DNA of 64,000 nt, taken from Ktedonobacter sp. SOSP1-85 (GTDB taxonomy: Bacteria; Chloroflexota; Ktedonobacteria; Ktedonobacterales; Ktedonobacteraceae). The notes beneath the pieces are model-generated. The model saw only the letters and a list, made by a program, of their open reading frames with translations, ran no database searches and was not told where the DNA came from. Position numbers and translations under genes: made by a program. Below, piece after piece: positions 8,747-17,621 of this stretch. Positions within the stretch are counted from its first letter, which is position 1; the number at the start of each line of letters is the position of its first letter. The stretch spans positions 4,875,501 through 4,939,500 of the forward strand of contig NZ_BNJI01000001.1 of assembly GCF_016587415.1 (NCBI RefSeq), read 5' to 3'.

Positions 8747-9862
8747 CTATTCCTTTAAGACGGCTTCTTCAAGGAAGGCGCGCAACTGGGATTCATATTC
8801 CTGGGAATTTGCATTCCAGCATTGGGTGTGTTCTGCTTCAGGAAAACGAATATACGTGATAGAAGGGTGGGTTGACGCGAATTTGTCGCTTAGCTCTATA
8901 GGCGCGCTCGTATCATTCATGCCGTGAAAGAGCAGTGTTGGAATGTGACGAGGTGGTTGTTTGAGGAGATTCAGTGCCTCAAAATTGATGTTTGTTCGCC
9001 TTGAGATAATGGCTTCTGCTCCTTTGGCAATGAAGGATGGGAGTTTGTTCTTTCTGGTTTGGCTCTCGATTGTGGCACGCCAATCAAGCACAGGTGAGTC
9101 GAGGATCACCGCGTGAATATGGTGTGTATAGGATGAGCGAGCCAGGAAGACTTCGACAATAGTCCCTCCCATGGATATGCCATAGAGGAGAATGCTTTGT
9201 GCTCCCTGCCCCAGGGCATACTTGACGCTCGCCTCCACATCTTCCCACTCCGTCTCTCCCAGATGCGATAGTCCATCAGTGCTTGCTGGAGCGTTTTTAT
9301 CATTGCGGTACGTGATAGCTAAAATGGGCAAGCCCAGCTTGGCCAGTGTTTGAAACGCGCGCAGCCCTTGTTCTCGTGTGCCCGTTGCGCCATGAACGAG
9401 AATGACCCAGATTGGTTGCTGCCCAGGAACAAACCATGCCGGCATATTGCCGAGAGGGTTAGGAATGGATATCTCATGGATGGTGAGTTGGAGTTGCCCT
9501 CTTAGTTTCCCACCGTAGACAGTCGTGTTCCAGGCGACTTTTGTCTGAGGGGTGAGCGTTCCTGATGATTGGAGAAGCTGGCGGGTCACCGTCTTGGTAT
9601 CAGAGGAGAGAATAGGCCCCACAATGGCCTGTCCTTCTGGACCCTGAATACCAAACACCCCTGGCCGCCTGGTATTCTTTGTGCTTTGCAACGTAATGGT
9701 CTCCGCATTGACATCCACGAGAGGAATAGTGAAAGCGGTCGATGCATTGGTTGTGCGATGGAGCAGTCGTTGTGCAACATACCAACACAAACCGACACCG
9801 AGAACCACTAGCAGAAGAGTAATGAAGAGAAGAACATATACGAGTAACGTCAACATAATCAA
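8747..9862 (-). CDS. Membrane-anchored alpha/beta hydrolase
   Basis: 371 residues. A single N-terminal hydrophobic helix (about 5-28) should anchor it, with the hydrolase domain outside the membrane. The core shows an oxyanion HG (VILVHGATG, about 154-161), a nucleophile elbow GISMGG (Ser230), an acid in GMNDTSAP (Asp317) and a catalytic His in EAEHTQCW (His345). The triad is therefore complete. The closest general family is the serine aminopeptidase/BAAT-like hydrolases; substrate unknown. It precedes no obvious partner, and the next gene upstream starts a different transcription unit. Downstream lies only a TPR fragment. Confidence 0.85.
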   Translation of the reverse strand: MIMLTLLVYVLLFITLLLVVLGVGLCWYVAQRLLHRTTNASTAFTIPLVDVNAETITLQSTKNTRRPGVFGIQGPEGQAIVGPILSSDTKTVTRQLLQSSGTLTPQTKVAWNTTVYGGKLRGQLQLTIHEISIPNPLGNMPAWFVPGQQPIWVILVHGATGTREQGLRAFQTLAKLGLPILAITYRNDKNAPASTDGLSHLGETEWEDVEASVKYALGQGAQSILLYGISMGGTIVEVFLARSSYTHHIHAVILDSPVLDWRATIESQTRKNKLPSFIAKGAEAIISRRTNINFEALNLLKQPPRHIPTLLFHGMNDTSAPIELSDKFASTHPSITYIRFPEAEHTQCWNANSQEYESQLRAFLEEAVLKE

Positions 9863-9924
9863 TCCTTTAGCAATGTAATAGGTGCGGAAAAAAATGGCAT
9901 CTAATACTACTGGGATCTTTCCCG

Positions 9925-12768
9925 TTATAATGTGCTGAGCTCTTGGCGTGCACTGCGTTCTTGTTTCTCGCTGAGCGCAGATATTGAATGATCATTCTGT
10001 GATGGAGTAAGCTGTGCAAAGTGCTCCAAGAGTAATCGGTGCGTGAACATGTAACCCCCTCCAACTTTGCGCATCAATGCATGGCTGGTGACACGATTGA
10101 GGAAGTCCACGTAGTTCCTGGGTATTCGCCTCCACTTCCAGAGATACCAGCGGAGCGTATAATGCTCTATCCATGCAATACCACCATGAGCGATGGTAAA
10201 AATCACAAAGAACTGTATGGCAATCATCACAACAAAGGCTTTCGCCATCACTGGCCAGGTTGAAAGCTGTCCAAGCAGGCCAAAACCAATGCCAGTCGCG
10301 AGGCCGCTGGCAATTCCTCCAATTGGAGCAAAGACGCAAGCTCCAATCAGTGCATTGCGTCCCGAACGAGCGATGCCTTCATTCGGGATCGTATGTTGGT
10401 CATCTGCGAGAATATCACTTGACCAGCCACTTTGAAGCATGCTGGTTAAAATACCTGCAATGCCAACAATGAGGCCACTGATCGTCCCAAAAACCAGTCC
10501 GTAGTGGAGTCCATATCCAGGATCAGCAAAAAAGAGGCTCGTGATCGCGGCGATGATGACGCCTACGCTTGTGAGCGTAACGAGTGCAACCAAGAGACTC
10601 TTTTTGATAGTGCTTCCCATATCCTGGGCCATCTGTTTCCAGGACCAGGTGACAATCTCAGCAGGCTGAATAGTTTTTCCCAACAAAGCGAAGAGACGGG
10701 TTCCCCCACCAAAGCCAAACGCCAGGAAATAGAAGAGCGCTGCGATGAAACTGTAAATAACGGTGGACTGGTGATTGACCTGGAGGAGAAGTTCGACGAT
10801 GGCGAAACTGAGTCCTCCTCCAACGCCAAAGATCAGACCATCAACAAGTCGATCTTTAAATGACACCTTTTCTGGTGGTTCTTCTTGCTGGTAGCGTAAT
10901 CCATCTCCTAATCCACTGAGGAGTCCAATGAGCATGGCTAGGAAGAAGCCAATTCCCAGCCCATAGGAGATTCCATGCATAAGGCCACCAAGAGCGGTAA
11001 ACAAGGCAATGGAGAACGGACTGATAATGAGGCCGAACTTCAGTCCAGTGCGTAGCCCAGTTACCAACCCATGCCAGATAGCGCGAAGGGTCAGCGTTGG
11101 GAGAGAGGGGCTTCCCACCAGGATGGAGACCAACCAGATCACGATACTCAGAATGAGAATAAGACTTGCTCCCCCTTGGCTTCCCCCTCCAATGCCTGGT
11201 GCCATCCATCCAAGCATACTATTGCCTGTTCCACCGCCAAATAGCCCCAGGATCCCGTTTCCAGAGCCTACTACACCATTCTTCAACCCTCCTTTCAACC
11301 ACGCTGCAAGGGCACCTCCGACGATGCATTGGATGCTGGTGACGAGACGAATAACGGTTCGTTGATAGTGATGTTGCTCCCGGTTGCTTTCCAGCCAATC
11401 GGGTTGAATGCGCTCAATATGGAATTCTGTCTGGTTATGTGCTTGCAGATGCCGCGCCAGCCATGTCAAATACTGTTTGATTTGTACGCTGGTGTACGTC
11501 TTTGTATTGGCGCCTCCTCGTTCAATCAAGCGCTCAACATATTTCGCGAAGATCATATTTCGTTGTGTATGAAATACGCCATCAGTAAGGACCTCCTCCA
11601 TCTGTACACCTTGATAGGCAATGGCCAATGTATTGAGCATTAAGGGAGTGGAGGCCATTTCTCGAAGCGCAGTGTCACGTTGGAGCGCCAAGCGAAGGAT
11701 GGCAAGATCTTGGCCCGCCCGAGCCACAAATTCGTCTATCTGCTCAGTGGTCAACGCGTTGACCACGACCGACTTATTCAAGGCAAGACGAACTGGTTGC
11801 GCCATATAATCTGCAGAACGGCAACAGACTACAACCGGTGCTAATCCATATTTTTGCCGATAGATATTGATCTCCTGAATACATGCTGTCCGGTATTCAG
11901 ACCTAACGTCATCTAATCCATCCAGCAGGAGCGCGATGTGTTCCGATTCAATCCATTTTTTGGCAAGTTTGAGTGGGATTCTGTATTTGGTATTGATTTC
12001 TTCGGCCAGCCATTTTTCTAGGGGAAGCTGCCTCTCAGCCCACGATGCCAGATTGAAATAGATTGGAAGAGGATATCGTTCATAGTGCCTGGCACGTGCA
12101 ATCTCGTGGTGTGCCAGTTCAAGGAGCAGGGTTGTCTTGCCTGAACCAGGCTCTCCAAGAATGAGCAGTTCTCCATCCGCCTGGTCATACACTTGAGTAA
12201 TCCGGGTTCCAGGTGGCAACGAACGTGATGGCAAGATAGACTCCTGAAACACCTCTTGCCATGGGTCTTCAATCAAATCTGGTTGTTCTTGTAAAGGTAA
12301 AACGAGGAGGGTCGAACGATAGAGCGATTCTTCAAAAACGCCCTTGATCCAGCGCTCGTGAACACGGGTGAGCATTCGCTGACGGTTTACATCTTCGTAT
12401 GCATACGCAAATGTGTTCCGACGAACAGGTAGTGGTTGTTCCTGTTCTCTCACTGAGGGAACATCCCGCACTCGTTCTGAAACCCCTTCTGGTAATACCA
12501 TATCTTCTTCAGCAGTAGAGAGTACCACAGTCAATGTGACATGATCTTTCTGGGGCGAAGAGTGGATATCGAGCGGAGGTAAGCCGAGTTCCTCTGGAGA
12601 CTTTTCTAAGATCTCACATAATCGTTTGCGAACGTCAGGCTGCGGAGCACGTATCCCTCGTTCCCAACTACTGATGGTTTGAACATCGACATGAAGCTTC
12701 TCGGCAAGATGAACCTGAGTCAGACCTCGTTCTCTTCTTGCTTTCTTGAGCAAGATATTTGGACTCAT
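9925..12768 (-). CDS. XRE-NACHT-multimembrane protein (NLR-like)
   Basis: The start chosen is the ATG at 12768 (AGGGGAA upstream) rather than 12810, giving 947 residues. An N-terminal XRE helix-turn-helix comes first (LKKARRERGLTQVHLAEKL, then TISSWERG). A NACHT ATPase follows, with Walker A GEPGSGKTT (about 205-213), Walker B IALLLDGLDD (about 279-287) and a sensor arginine region VVVCCRS. From roughly residue 470 to 900 there are many glycine-rich hydrophobic segments, then a soluble C-terminal tail. NACHT proteins act as ATP-dependent signalling or defence switches. The combination of a cytoplasmic DNA-binding head with a large polytopic tail is unusual. The family is certain for the HTH and NACHT; the membrane part is unrecognised. 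Confidence 0.85.
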   Translation of the reverse strand: MSPNILLKKARRERGLTQVHLAEKLHVDVQTISSWERGIRAPQPDVRKRLCEILEKSPEELGLPPLDIHSSPQKDHVTLTVVLSTAEEDMVLPEGVSERVRDVPSVREQEQPLPVRRNTFAYAYEDVNRQRMLTRVHERWIKGVFEESLYRSTLLVLPLQEQPDLIEDPWQEVFQESILPSRSLPPGTRITQVYDQADGELLILGEPGSGKTTLLLELAHHEIARARHYERYPLPIYFNLASWAERQLPLEKWLAEEINTKYRIPLKLAKKWIESEHIALLLDGLDDVRSEYRTACIQEINIYRQKYGLAPVVVCCRSADYMAQPVRLALNKSVVVNALTTEQIDEFVARAGQDLAILRLALQRDTALREMASTPLMLNTLAIAYQGVQMEEVLTDGVFHTQRNMIFAKYVERLIERGGANTKTYTSVQIKQYLTWLARHLQAHNQTEFHIERIQPDWLESNREQHHYQRTVIRLVTSIQCIVGGALAAWLKGGLKNGVVGSGNGILGLFGGGTGNSMLGWMAPGIGGGSQGGASLILILSIVIWLVSILVGSPSLPTLTLRAIWHGLVTGLRTGLKFGLIISPFSIALFTALGGLMHGISYGLGIGFFLAMLIGLLSGLGDGLRYQQEEPPEKVSFKDRLVDGLIFGVGGGLSFAIVELLLQVNHQSTVIYSFIAALFYFLAFGFGGGTRLFALLGKTIQPAEIVTWSWKQMAQDMGSTIKKSLLVALVTLTSVGVIIAAITSLFFADPGYGLHYGLVFGTISGLIVGIAGILTSMLQSGWSSDILADDQHTIPNEGIARSGRNALIGACVFAPIGGIASGLATGIGFGLLGQLSTWPVMAKAFVVMIAIQFFVIFTIAHGGIAWIEHYTLRWYLWKWRRIPRNYVDFLNRVTSHALMRKVGGGYMFTHRLLLEHFAQLTPSQNDHSISALSEKQERSARQELSTL

Positions 12769-12959
12769 ACAGTATTCCCCTGCAACAACTAAGAAGACAA
12801 TGTGTAACAATGTCTAGAAATACAAGATTGCAAGTCAGATAATCCATATATATTTAAATGCACAAATTGATAATATCACAGCTTTTCCTATTAAACAAGG
12901 TTCCAAGCGCTTTAAAGCCATGAGAAACTGTGCGAAGTCTGCTGTATGGATTCTGTATG

Positions 12960-12981
12960 AGTTTTGTGTGAGTTTTGTGTG
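12960..12981. repeat. Tandem 11-bp repeat, possible regulator site
   Basis: Two perfect copies of AGTTTTGTGTG in the upstream region of the XRE-NACHT gene. An 11-bp period places both on the same face of the helix, as for direct-repeat-binding winged-helix or XRE proteins. Binding is inferred only. Confidence 0.35.
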
Positions 12982-13139
12982 ATTGCTGTAGGTTCTTTTC
13001 TCACACGAAAACTGACATACTAGCACTAAGAGTTTGGAGATAGGCACCTGCTCTGTCATCGAGCGGCACTCTCGTTTGCTTAGCTTACAAGGGGATGTCG
13101 CTCGCCCCACTCGATGCACTGAAAGGAAGGAGTGAAGAA

Positions 13140-13202
13140 ATGCATTGTATAGCTTATAGCTCGCTTCAAGGGATCATCGCTACTGTTGCGATACGGAGTT
13201 GA
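13140..13202 (+). CDS. Possible 20-residue leader peptide
   Basis: ATG with a strong ribosome-binding site (GGAAGGAGTG, about 5 bases upstream) opens a 20-codon frame, MHCIAYSSLQGIIATVAIRS, ending in TGA at 13200. It lies 130 bp before the winged-helix gene. No attenuation structure was identified; it may be chance. Confidence 0.25.
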   Translation: MHCIAYSSLQGIIATVAIRS

Positions 13203-13331
13203 ATGAAAAGGATTTGAGCGCGTTGCTATGGATGGTATTTTCTGGTATCGCGCTTTATCTGGCAGAATATGATGTGGCTCAATACGACTCTCATTGGGGA
13301 AAATAACAGAAAGAGACTGAGGGAGAAGGTA

Positions 13332-13769
13332 ATGATCTTTCTTGAGAATGACATGCCGCCTATAGGCCTACTATCTCTGCCGCAGGAGCAGGATGGGCCT
13401 TCAGATCACGCTCCTGCACTCATTTCAATTTTGTCCTACAAGGCGCTCATATTTAACGAACGTTTTATTTACATTTTTCATCGGAAACAGCTGACCGAGG
13501 GCTTTCAACTGTATTGTACCCCGATGCAATGCCGCCTTCTGGTTGCACTCCTGCATCATCCTGAGCAAGAACTCTCATTTCGCGACCTGGCTGCCTATGC
13601 TTTTCATCTCGATGTCTCTCGCTGTGATACGCGAGATATTGTGGCGTTACAAAAGCACATGTCCAAACTCAAGCAGAAACTGCCACCATTTCTTGAACTG
13701 GTTGCGGTCAAAGGGCATGGTTATGTGCTTCGCCCTCGCCAGGATGAGCAAAATCTGGTGTCTGGATGA
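13332..13769 (+). CDS. Stand-alone OmpR/PhoB-type winged-helix regulator
   Basis: The start is placed at the ATG at 13332, preceded by GGGAGAAGG, giving 145 residues; the frame is open from 13269. There is no receiver domain. The C-terminal ~95 residues match the Trans_reg_C winged helix: LTEGFQLYCTPMQCRLLVAL, the recognition region RDIVALQKHMSKLKQKLPP, and the wing VAVKGHGYVLRP. Proteins of this fold (OmpR, SARP) bind direct repeats on one DNA face. Paired 18-bp repeats at a 22-bp period start 34 bp downstream of this gene, making it a natural candidate for their binding. That link is inference. Confidence 0.75.
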   Translation: MIFLENDMPPIGLLSLPQEQDGPSDHAPALISILSYKALIFNERFIYIFHRKQLTEGFQLYCTPMQCRLLVALLHHPEQELSFRDLAAYAFHLDVSRCDTRDIVALQKHMSKLKQKLPPFLELVAVKGHGYVLRPRQDEQNLVSG

Positions 13770-14090
13770 GCAAGCGCCTGGTAGATTGCCCACATAGGTG
13801 ATACTTCGCCCAGAATTGGGAAGAACTTCGCCCAGTATTGGGTGGTTTTCATCTTCCTTTGCCTCCTTTTCCTCGGGTACACGTAGTCACGTACCTCACG
13901 ACATTCACTGAAGCATCCCTGGATCTGCGTTGGCGGCAGTGATGACGACCGCGCGCCGGGAACATACCAGGGACCGCTTCATCATCCATCACCTTTATAG
14001 CAACGGTACAAACACTAAAGGCATGTCTACAGAACAACAGTATGTCTAACTAAATTACAAAATTTTGGTAAAATCGGAGGATCTTTCACT
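13770..14090 (+). promoter_or_regulatory. Regulatory intergenic region before the hydrolase-transporter genes
   Basis: 320 bp without a gene. It carries the paired 18-bp repeats (13803-13842) and the conserved block up to 13882. The remaining ~200 bp would be a long 5' leader. A good ribosome-binding site (GGAGG) precedes the ATG at 14091. Confidence 0.6.
13803..13882 (+). promoter_or_regulatory. Paired 18-bp repeats with conserved downstream block
   Basis: Copy 1 ACTTCGCCCAGAATTGGG (13803-13820) and copy 2 ACTTCGCCCAGTATTGGG (13825-13842) repeat at 22 bp, two helical turns. After exactly 34 bp comes GTACAC (13877-13882). The same arrangement, ungapped and in the same orientation relative to transcription, lies upstream of the conjugation operon on the minus strand (28136-28057). 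Shared bases between the elements include TGGTTTTC(A/C)TCTTCC just after copy 2. Confidence 0.7.
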
Positions 14091-14894
14091 ATGGCAACAT
14101 CCCTTTCACCTTACTCTGATCAGCATGTATCTCTGCACCTAGCTGGACGACGGATATGGTGCCGTTTCGCGGGCAACCCTGAGAACCCACCGCTACTCTT
14201 GCTTCACGGCGAGTGGCAAAGTAGCGCGGTGTTTACTCCATATATGGAGTCTCTTTCTCGCCACTACTATGTTGTGGCTCCGGATATCCTTGGGCATGGG
14301 TTTTCCTCTAAACCGGCGGAACGATCTGCGTACAGTATCCTCTCCTGGGTTGAGGACCTGGCGATATTATGCGACACCACGCTTCACCTGGATGGCATTC
14401 ACGTGGTCGCGATAGGGCGCTTTGGCATGTGCTTGCTTGATGCATTGCAATGGCACGCTACCGTGGCAGAGCACCTACGAGCATTCACCATTCTTCCCTT
14501 CCCACACTCCTATTCTTTTGCTCTCCTGACACGCCTGGCTTCTCTCGATATCGAAACATCCTATAGTGCTGCTCACGAACTCGCATCCTTCTTGCTGCCG
14601 CTCTTTCCACAGGACGGTATGGCTCTTGAGCGGGTACACGGAGAACTCCTGTCCCAGATTCGATTGGTGCACCCTCAAGCGAGTGCAGAACTCTGCCACC
14701 TGGTGGAATACATGGAGACAGAGTATATGCGGTGGGGAAAGCCACTCATGATTCTTCAGACGCTCAAGGATCTCTCGTGTCTTGTGATGCAGAGCGATGT
14801 GTCTCTTGCCACAGAGACCTGCTCTCAGAAGATCGATCTGAGCGTACGTACAGCGCCTTTCTCGCTCCCATGCGCTCCTGATGAACAGTGTTGA
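14091..14894 (+). CDS. Alpha/beta-hydrolase-fold protein lacking the nucleophile, 3' end possibly frameshifted
   Basis: GGAGGATC precedes the ATG. The 267-residue frame has the fold's opening strands (PPLLLLHGEWQSSAVF, then YYVVAPDILGHGFSS), but the nucleophile elbow reads VVAIGRFGM: Arg110 occupies the serine position of GxSxG. Catalysis by the usual route is therefore unlikely. The last part (after about 14840) loses fold-like sequence, while the +1 frame gives a typical C-terminal helix (MNSVEAVLRSFSHFY) and runs to a TAG at 15013-15015, two bases before the next ATG. The gene probably originally ended there, so a frameshift or sequencing error near 14840 is likely. It is the first of three co-directional genes. 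Confidence 0.65.
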   Translation: MATSLSPYSDQHVSLHLAGRRIWCRFAGNPENPPLLLLHGEWQSSAVFTPYMESLSRHYYVVAPDILGHGFSSKPAERSAYSILSWVEDLAILCDTTLHLDGIHVVAIGRFGMCLLDALQWHATVAEHLRAFTILPFPHSYSFALLTRLASLDIETSYSAAHELASFLLPLFPQDGMALERVHGELLSQIRLVHPQASAELCHLVEYMETEYMRWGKPLMILQTLKDLSCLVMQSDVSLATETCSQKIDLSVRTAPFSLPCAPDEQC

Positions 14895-15017
14895 AGCGGT
14901 GCTGCGCTCCTTCTCTCATTTCTACGCGCACAATGGAGAAGGCAGGCACTTTCACTGTAGAGTTTCTAACAATGACAACATGTCATATTGTCGTCAAGTA
15001 CTAGAAAGAACGTAGTT

Positions 15018-16244
15018 ATGAGTCGAACGTTTTCCCACTCTACGTACACGCAAGGTGAGCAGCAGGAACTACCGTCCTCCAATGTGCTCCTTGAGAGGGT
15101 GCTTACAAAAAGCGAGGCTCCCCTCGATGCAGTGGTGTTGCAGTGCCTTCCTTCTCTTCAAGAGGAAGAAGCCTCTCTCTTACAGGCATGGCAGCAAGGA
15201 CGTCCAGTGCTAACCAACATCGTCACAACGCAACTTGGACGTGTGGGGACTATCCTTCTTTCCCTGGAGAACTCGCTTGGAGAAGAACAGCAGCAGCACA
15301 AGGTCATTCAGCAGGCCTGCCAGGCGGTAGCCCTTGCCCGGGCCTGCAGTGCACGAAGTGTGGCCCTCTCCGCGCGTCTTGCGTCACAGACCAATGGAGG
15401 ACACTTGATTCAAGAGAATCAGTACGTGCGTGCTGGTCATCGTCCACGTGTCACGAGCACAGATGCAACCACCAGTGCCGCGTTCCTGCTGACTCTGGAA
15501 TGGGTCCTGGCTCGCGTTGCCCGTGATCTTTGCCGGGAACGTGTGGCCGTGATGGTAGGACCTGATCCTCTCGCCAGCACCTGTCTTCGCCTCCTGCTCG
15601 CGACGTTGCCACATCCTTTCTCTCTCACCCTCTGTGTGTTTCCAGATCAGGACACTCCTGTTGAGGAACTGGTGGCAGCACTCCAGGCTTCAGGTTTTGA
15701 GGGGGAGACAGTGCTCTGTGAGATGCAAGGAGGAGAAGGGGTTCCAGATGTGATGTATGAGGCAACCCTGTTCTTTGGGACATCCAGTTTGCTTGAAGGA
15801 CTCGATATAACGCGCCTTCGTGCCGGGACACTTCTGTTCATGCTTGCAGGTCTCTCTCCACTGGTGTCAGAGCCATTCCTGGCGCGGATGTGCATACAGA
15901 AAGACATCCTTGCTCCCCAGGCAGATGAACTGACCTCTCCGATGCCGATGCAAGAACGCCGAGCCTTTGAGAAAGGGTCCATGCTTGACCTGCTTCTACA
16001 AACGAGGGAAGGGTGCGGCGTGCTCACGCCGTACCAGATACATAGTAGCCTGCTTGCAGGACTTGCAGTCGCAACACTTGAGGTTCCCCCAACGCTTGGA
16101 CAGGTCGACACCAGGACGGCGCAAGGTCACTACTTTGCGCTCAGACGAGCAGGATTCCGGGGAACGGCTCCTTATCTGGGTATGCAGACCTCCGCATCTG
16201 CCTATCTGACGCAGTTTCGTGCTCGCTTTCGCACGCGTTCTTGA
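15018..16244 (+). CDS. Rossmann-like protein of unknown function
   Basis: The ATG at 15018 is preferred over the upstream TTG at 14988; 408 residues. The middle of the protein looks like a nucleotide-binding Rossmann unit: VAVMVGPDPLASTCLRLLL near residue 180, alternating strands, and an ATLFFGTSSLLEG...LRAGTLLFMLA segment near 255-285. The latter resembles the 'unsafe state' strand-loop of glutamyl-tRNA reductase and acyl-ACP reductase-type proteins. The usual GxGxxG is not intact. The N-terminal ~150 residues are helical. An NAD(P)-dependent dehydrogenase-like role is only a guess. It is tightly spaced with its upstream neighbour and is followed by the transporter after 147 bp. Confidence 0.55.
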   Translation: MSRTFSHSTYTQGEQQELPSSNVLLERVLTKSEAPLDAVVLQCLPSLQEEEASLLQAWQQGRPVLTNIVTTQLGRVGTILLSLENSLGEEQQQHKVIQQACQAVALARACSARSVALSARLASQTNGGHLIQENQYVRAGHRPRVTSTDATTSAAFLLTLEWVLARVARDLCRERVAVMVGPDPLASTCLRLLLATLPHPFSLTLCVFPDQDTPVEELVAALQASGFEGETVLCEMQGGEGVPDVMYEATLFFGTSSLLEGLDITRLRAGTLLFMLAGLSPLVSEPFLARMCIQKDILAPQADELTSPMPMQERRAFEKGSMLDLLLQTREGCGVLTPYQIHSSLLAGLAVATLEVPPTLGQVDTRTAQGHYFALRRAGFRGTAPYLGMQTSASAYLTQFRARFRTRS

Positions 16245-16391
16245 TGGGTCCAGACGATGCATACCTTCTTTCTGTACGCCTGCTTATCTGGTTTCGCATC
16301 AAGTACTCTGAAGACATCTGCTGAAACACGGAGCGGGCGAGTCATGCGTTCTTTCTCACGCACCTGTGCAAGAGAGGGAGGTGGAAAATAC

Positions 16392-17387
16392 ATGTTTGAT
16401 TATGTACTCTTGATACAAATATTCTTTGCACTTCTCACGGGCATGGGCCTCTTGCTGTATGGTATCCGGTCGTTCACCGAAATGGTTGAGCATATCCCGA
16501 GTAGTCATGTTCGCCGCCTGTTTCTCCACGCGGCGCGTTTTCCTGTGATTGCCTATCTCGTGAGTCTTCTCATGACGGCCTGCTTGCAAAGTTCGAGCGC
16601 GATGTCTTCTCTCCTGATTGAACTGGTCGGCACGGACCTTGTGCCATTTTCAACGGCGATTGTGATGCTACTTGGCGCCAATGTTGGCTCGACCCTGGCG
16701 GTGCAGTTGCTGTCCTTCCATGTCACAGATTATGCACTCAACATCGCTGGTCTTTTTGCCTTGCTTGCGCTCATGACTGCCCGCACCCGCTGGAGGCGTG
16801 TCGGGCAAATGGTGTTTCCCTGTGGCCTCATGTTGCTCGGCCTTTGTACCCTCTCGCAGGCAAGCGAGCTTCTGGTGAGTAGTCCATGGGCGGGAGTGAT
16901 ACTCCAGGCAGGGGTCAGTTCACCGCTCTTGCTCCTTCTTTTGGGAGCGGCATTGGCGATGCTGCTCAATTCGAGTACGGCGACTATCGGGCTCGTGCTT
17001 GTTCTGGCTTCACGTCACACGTTGCCCTTGGTTCCCGCCCTGGCAGCGATGCTGGGGGCAAATATTGGAACGACGCTGCCTGCGCTGCTCACGGCGGTGT
17101 CACACCATGCGGCGTTGGGGCAGCGCCTGGCATTCATCCATACAGGAATGAAGTGTCTGGGGGCATGTCTTCTCTTTGTGGTGTTACAGCCTCTTGCCGC
17201 CTTGCTCGCTGTGTGCTGGCAGACTCCTACGCTCCAAGTTGCCATGGCGCACTTTGGATTTAATGTCCTGTTGACCTGCTTCTGGATGCCTCTGGCAGGT
17301 CCACTGACCTGGCTGCTCGCACATCTGGTCCCTTCACGAGAAAAAGCGTCTGTATGCCAGATCTCAGAGCCTGCTCGCTCTCCCTGA
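16392..17387 (+). CDS. Na+/phosphate cotransporter-family (NptA/PF02690-like) membrane protein
   Basis: The start is set at the ATG at 16392 with GGGAGGTGG upstream; the frame opens earlier at 16257, but those 45 codons are not membrane-like. The 331-residue protein has about 8-9 hydrophobic helices and the two inverted repeat signatures of Na/Pi-cotransporters: MTACLQSSSAMSSLLIELVG and the later LAMLLNSSTATIGLVLVLA, each followed by a GANVGST or GANIGTT motif. The family exports or imports phosphate with sodium. The PhoU-like C-terminal domain found in many homologues is absent. It is the last gene of the plus-strand set; the next operon is convergent. Confidence 0.85.
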   Translation: MFDYVLLIQIFFALLTGMGLLLYGIRSFTEMVEHIPSSHVRRLFLHAARFPVIAYLVSLLMTACLQSSSAMSSLLIELVGTDLVPFSTAIVMLLGANVGSTLAVQLLSFHVTDYALNIAGLFALLALMTARTRWRRVGQMVFPCGLMLLGLCTLSQASELLVSSPWAGVILQAGVSSPLLLLLLGAALAMLLNSSTATIGLVLVLASRHTLPLVPALAAMLGANIGTTLPALLTAVSHHAALGQRLAFIHTGMKCLGACLLFVVLQPLAALLAVCWQTPTLQVAMAHFGFNVLLTCFWMPLAGPLTWLLAHLVPSREKASVCQISEPARSP

Positions 17388-17430
17388 CCGTCGTCAGTAT
17401 CAGATAGATGAGCGGCGAAAAACGTGTGTG

Positions 17431-17490
17431 TGTCCAGGTTTTCCACAGTGTTCTTTTTTCGATGTGGAAAACTTGTGGAAAACCTGGACA
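17431..17490. terminator. Long inverted repeat between convergent operons
   Basis: Perfect 17-bp arms, TGTCCAGGTTTTCCACA (17431-17447) and its complement (17474-17490), enclose 26 bases that contain an extra TGTGGAAAA copy. It lies in the convergent gap and probably acts as a bidirectional terminator. No T-run follows, so a protein-binding site is the alternative. Confidence 0.5.
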
Positions 17491-17501
17491 GGAAAGAAAA
17501 T

Positions 17502-17536
17502 ACGAGTTGACCAATGAAGCATGTTGGTCAACTCGT
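17502..17536. terminator. Second perfect hairpin, 13-bp stem
   Basis: ACGAGTTGACCAA (17502-17514) pairs perfectly with 17524-17536 around a 9-base loop, 11 bp after the first inverted repeat. It is probably part of the same convergent terminator. Confidence 0.5.
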
Positions 17537-17621
17537 GTTTGTGCGTGGGATGGGGGGACAGCGTATTGAGGTAAGAGGTGCTTCTCTCTGCATCACTGTT
17601 CTTGGAAGAAGCAAGCATCTC

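Larger units (their letters stand above)
12769..13331. other. Divergent intergenic region
   Basis: About 560 bp between the NACHT gene and the winged-helix gene. It contains a tandem 11-bp repeat AGTTTTGTGTG (12960-12970 and 12971-12981) within a TG-rich tract, and a possible 20-residue leader ORF at 13140. A 94-codon minus-strand frame here has no protein-like composition. Confidence 0.4.

Noticed and set aside
12835..13119. 94-codon minus-strand frame upstream of the NACHT gene
   Set aside because: No ribosome-binding site, no domain, and unnatural composition; it overlaps repeats and the promoter region.
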